15,187 nucleotides of DNA from Paracoccaceae bacterium. GTDB lineage: Bacteria > Pseudomonadota > Alphaproteobacteria > Rhodobacterales > Rhodobacteraceae. The stretch lies in assembly GCA_007134805.1 (NCBI GenBank), contig SLKB01000130.1, forward strand, positions 1 through 15,187, read 5' to 3'. The position numbers and the translations under genes are program-made. The notes beneath the pieces were generated by a model. That model was given only the letters and a program-made list of their open reading frames with translations, was not told the DNA's origin and searched no databases. Below are positions 13,082-15,187 of the stretch, piece by piece (position 1 is the first letter of the stretch; each line of letters begins with the position of its first letter).

Positions 13082-14818
13082 ATGGCGCGCATCCTGATCA
13101 CTTCGGCACTGCCCTATATCAACGGGATCAAGCATTTGGGTAACCTTGTCGGGAGCCAGTTGCCCGCCGACCTCTATGCCCGCTATTGCCGCGCGAGAGG
13201 CCATGAGGTGGTGTTCATCTGCGCCACCGACGAGCATGGCACCCCGGCCGAGCTTGCCGCCGCAAAGGCCGGCCAGCCAGTTGCCGAGTATTGCAAGCAG
13301 ATGCACGCGATCCAGACGGATCTTGCGCATGGCTTCCGCCTGTCTTTCGACCATTACGGGCGCTCGTCGAGCGCTCGGAATTACGCGCTGACCCAGCATC
13401 TGGCCGCAAGACTGGGGCAGGCCGGGCTGATCGAGGAAGTCTCGGAAGAGCAGGTCTACTCTCCCACCGATGGCCGCTTTCTGCCGGACCGCTATATCGA
13501 GGGCACCTGCCCCAATTGCGGCTATGAGCGCGCGCGCGGCGATCAATGCGAGAATTGCACCAAGCAGCTTGACCCCACCGACCTGATCAACCCGCGCTCG
13601 GCCGTGTCGGGGGCGACCGATTTGGAAGTGCGCGCGACGCGTCACCTCTTCCTGCGCCAATCCACGCTTCGCGACACGCTCGACAGATGGATCGACAGCC
13701 AGACCAGTTGGCCGGTGCTGACGACCTCGATCGCGAAGAAATGGCTCCATGATGGCGACGGACTGCAGGATCGGGGCATAACCCGCGATCTGGACTGGGG
13801 CGTGCCCGCGCAATTCGACGGCGCGCCCTGGCAGGGGATGGAAGGCAAGGTCTTCTATGTCTGGTTCGATGCGCCCATCGAGTATATCGCCGCGACTGCC
13901 GAATGGGCCGATGCCAACGGGCTTGACGACGCCGCGTGGCAGCGCTGGTGGCGCACTGACATGGGCGCCGGGGATGTCCGCTACGTGCAATTCATGGGCA
14001 AGGACAATGTGCCCTTCCACACACTAAGCTTCCCGGCCACGCTGATCGGGTCCGGCGAGCCCTGGAAGCTTGTCGACTACATCAAGTCATTCAATTACCT
14101 GAATTATGATGGCGGACAGTTCTCGACAAGTCTTGGGCGCGGTGTGTTCATGGATCAGGCGCTCGAACTCTTGCCAGCCGATTACTGGCGCTGGTGGCTG
14201 CTCAGCCACGCGCCCGAGAACTCGGATGCCGAGTTCACATGGGAGAACTTCCAGACCAGCGTGAACAAGGATCTCGCCGATGTTCTGGGCAATCTCGTCA
14301 GCCGCGTCACCAAATTCTGCCGGTCCAAATTCGGCGAAACAGTGCCAGAGGGCGGCCAGACCGGCCCGCGCGAACTGGAGCTGATGAATGTCCTCGCTGG
14401 CCACCTGGCAAGTTATGAAACTCGCATGGAAGCTATTGAGGTCCGGAAATCAGCGCAAAGCCTGCGCGCGATGTGGGTTGCAGGCAACGAATACCTGCAA
14501 GAAGCCGCGCCATGGTCCACCTTCAAGACCGACCCGGATCAGGCAGCAGCGCAAATCCGGCTCGCGCTCAACCTGATCCGCGTCTATGCCATCGTCGCGC
14601 GGCCCTTCATCCCCGATACAAGCGTGCGGATCATGGCGGCGCTTGCATCGGACGACTGGTCCTGGCCCGACGATCTGGCGGCCGCGCTGGACATCCTGCC
14701 TGCCGGACATGGCTTCACTGTGCCGGATGTGCTGTTCGCGAAGATCACTGAGGACCAGCGCACCGAGTGGGAGGCCAGATTTGCCGGTGGTACCGATCAG
14801 TCCGGACAGCGCGGATAG
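13082..14818 (+). CDS. metG: Methionyl-tRNA synthetase
   Basis: Charges tRNA-Met in the cytoplasm. The 578-residue product has the class I Rossmann start [19 protein letters not shown], with the HIGH-type motif HLGN (18-21). A zinc-knuckle follows: [17 protein letters not shown], with cysteines 143, 146, 156 and 159. The [12 protein letters not shown] and [16 protein letters not shown] segments are present. The KMSKS-type loop reads QFSTS (346-350), with Gln where Lys is usual at the first position and FSTS as in archaeal-type enzymes. The C-terminus holds the helical anticodon domain and lacks an appended dimerisation domain, as expected at this length. ATG at 13082 has GGGGAAG shortly upstream. 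It is a housekeeping gene flanking the flagellar cluster. Its last 22 bp overlap the convergent downstream gene. Confidence 0.97.
   Translation: MARILITSALPYINGIKHLGNLVGSQLPADLYARYCRARGHEVVFICATDEHGTPAELAAAKAGQPVAEYCKQMHAIQTDLAHGFRLSFDHYGRSSSARNYALTQHLAARLGQAGLIEEVSEEQVYSPTDGRFLPDRYIEGTCPNCGYERARGDQCENCTKQLDPTDLINPRSAVSGATDLEVRATRHLFLRQSTLRDTLDRWIDSQTSWPVLTTSIAKKWLHDGDGLQDRGITRDLDWGVPAQFDGAPWQGMEGKVFYVWFDAPIEYIAATAEWADANGLDDAAWQRWWRTDMGAGDVRYVQFMGKDNVPFHTLSFPATLIGSGEPWKLVDYIKSFNYLNYDGGQFSTSLGRGVFMDQALELLPADYWRWWLLSHAPENSDAEFTWENFQTSVNKDLADVLGNLVSRVTKFCRSKFGETVPEGGQTGPRELELMNVLAGHLASYETRMEAIEVRKSAQSLRAMWVAGNEYLQEAAPWSTFKTDPDQAAAQIRLALNLIRVYAIVARPFIPDTSVRIMAALASDDWSWPDDLAAALDILPAGHGFTVPDVLFAKITEDQRTEWEARFAGGTDQSGQRG
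14117..14131 (+). other. Variant KMSKS catalytic loop (QFSTS) in metG
   Basis: These codons encode Gln-Phe-Ser-Thr-Ser at residues 346-350, in a [11 protein letters not shown] context. Class I synthetases usually carry Lys at the first position of this loop. Many MetRS enzymes have KFSTS, so the only clear departure is Lys to Gln. The surrounding enzyme looks intact. Confidence 0.75.
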
Positions 14819-15165
14819 CTGTTGAAGAACCCATTACTGACCATCAACAGCGACTGATCCGGCATCCGCTTCATGAAGACACGATCCGTCCATTCCATCC
14901 CCTCGCCCGAACAGACCATGTCGAACAGAATCGCATCCATGTCGCGGATATTCGTGGGGTTCGTAAGTTGGCACTGGCTCTCGATACTCTCGAGCACCCC
15001 ATCGTGAATGCGCAAGGCCGCACCCGCAACATCGCCCTCGCCCACGATGCAAACCGAAACGTCGCCGGCGATCGAATAGGTGCCGTCGAACTGAGTGGCC
15101 TCTGCGAACACTGCGGAGCCGCCCAGCACAACTCCCAGTCCTGCAATTGCAAAACGCGTGATCAT
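14797..15165 (-). CDS. Small secreted protein with four cysteines, unknown function
   Basis: A 122-residue protein that I do not recognise. A signal peptide is clear ([21 protein letters not shown], cleavage likely after Ala21), giving a mature protein of about 101 residues, probably periplasmic. It has four cysteines (39, 65, 85, 120), enough for two disulfides. The mature part begins [14 protein letters not shown] and looks beta-rich with alternating short hydrophobic strands (LLMVSNGFF near the end), like small Rhodobacteraceae periplasmic proteins of unknown role. I chose ATG at 15165, with GGGAG 5 nt upstream; a GTG at 15180 is less likely. It is convergent with metG, and its 3' end overlaps metG by 22 bp. 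No link to flagella is apparent. Confidence 0.75.
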   Translation of the reverse strand: MITRFAIAGLGVVLGGSAVFAEATQFDGTYSIAGDVSVCIVGEGDVAGAALRIHDGVLESIESQCQLTNPTNIRDMDAILFDMVCSGEGMEWTDRVFMKRMPDQSLLMVSNGFFNSYPRCPD

Positions 15166-15187
15166 GTCGTCTCCCGTCACTGCCCCA

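Noticed and set aside
12872..14020. 382-codon minus-strand ORF opposite metG
   Set aside because: Antisense to a clearly conserved synthetase; no supporting start signal or domain.
1..15187. Mobile elements, CRISPR, phage or defence genes
   Set aside because: No transposase or integrase motifs, direct-repeat arrays or att-like flanks were seen, and the flagellar and housekeeping genes form a continuous, normally spaced cluster.

Overview
This window is about 15.2 kb of GC-rich DNA with tightly packed genes. It is almost entirely a flagellar export-apparatus and basal-body cluster of the alphaproteobacterial type. Gene content, gene order (fliI divergent from flgB-flgC-fliE-fliQ-flgF-flgG-flgA-flgH) and protein character suggest Rhodobacteraceae (Roseobacter/Rhodobacter group). 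This is an inference from gene order and protein features; no database search was possible.

Layout. (a) 3-449: 3' end of an oligosaccharide/lipopolysaccharide flippase-like membrane protein, cut by the left edge. (b) 534-5581, plus strand: lytic transglycosylase, flhA, fliR, flhB and a small unrecognised basic protein. Every junction is an ATGA stop/start overlap, so this reads as one translationally coupled operon. (c) 5585-6853, minus strand: an M29-family metalloaminopeptidase, only 3 nt from the end of the convergent operon. (d) 6940-11554, minus strand, transcribed flgB, flgC, fliE, fliQ, flgF, flgG, flgA, flgH, then a FliL-family gene: rod, P/L-ring and one export-gate component. (e) 11555-11658: a 104-bp divergent control region with a near-palindrome. 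(f) 11659-13014, plus strand: fliI, the export ATPase. (g) 13082-14818, plus strand: metG, methionyl-tRNA synthetase. (h) 14797-15165, minus strand: a small secreted four-cysteine protein of unknown function, overlapping the end of metG.

How it works together. FlhA, FlhB, FliQ and FliR are inner-membrane parts of the flagellar type III secretion gate, and FliI is its ATPase. FlgB, FlgC, FliE, FlgF and FlgG are rod components exported through that gate. FlgA is the P-ring chaperone and FlgH the L-ring lipoprotein. The transglycosylase probably opens peptidoglycan for the rod. FliL-family proteins act near the stator/basal body. The rest of the flagellum (fliP, fliF, fliG/M/N, fliH, flgI, flgJ, hook, filament, motor genes) is not here and must lie elsewhere.

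I see no RNA genes, CRISPR arrays, insertion sequences or phage genes, and no gene-free stretch above about 105 bp. I did not find a convincing new multi-gene system. The best leads are the uncharacterised FlhB-linked protein, the transglycosylase coupled to flhA, the aminopeptidase sitting between the two flagellar units, and the symmetrical element between fliI and flgB.
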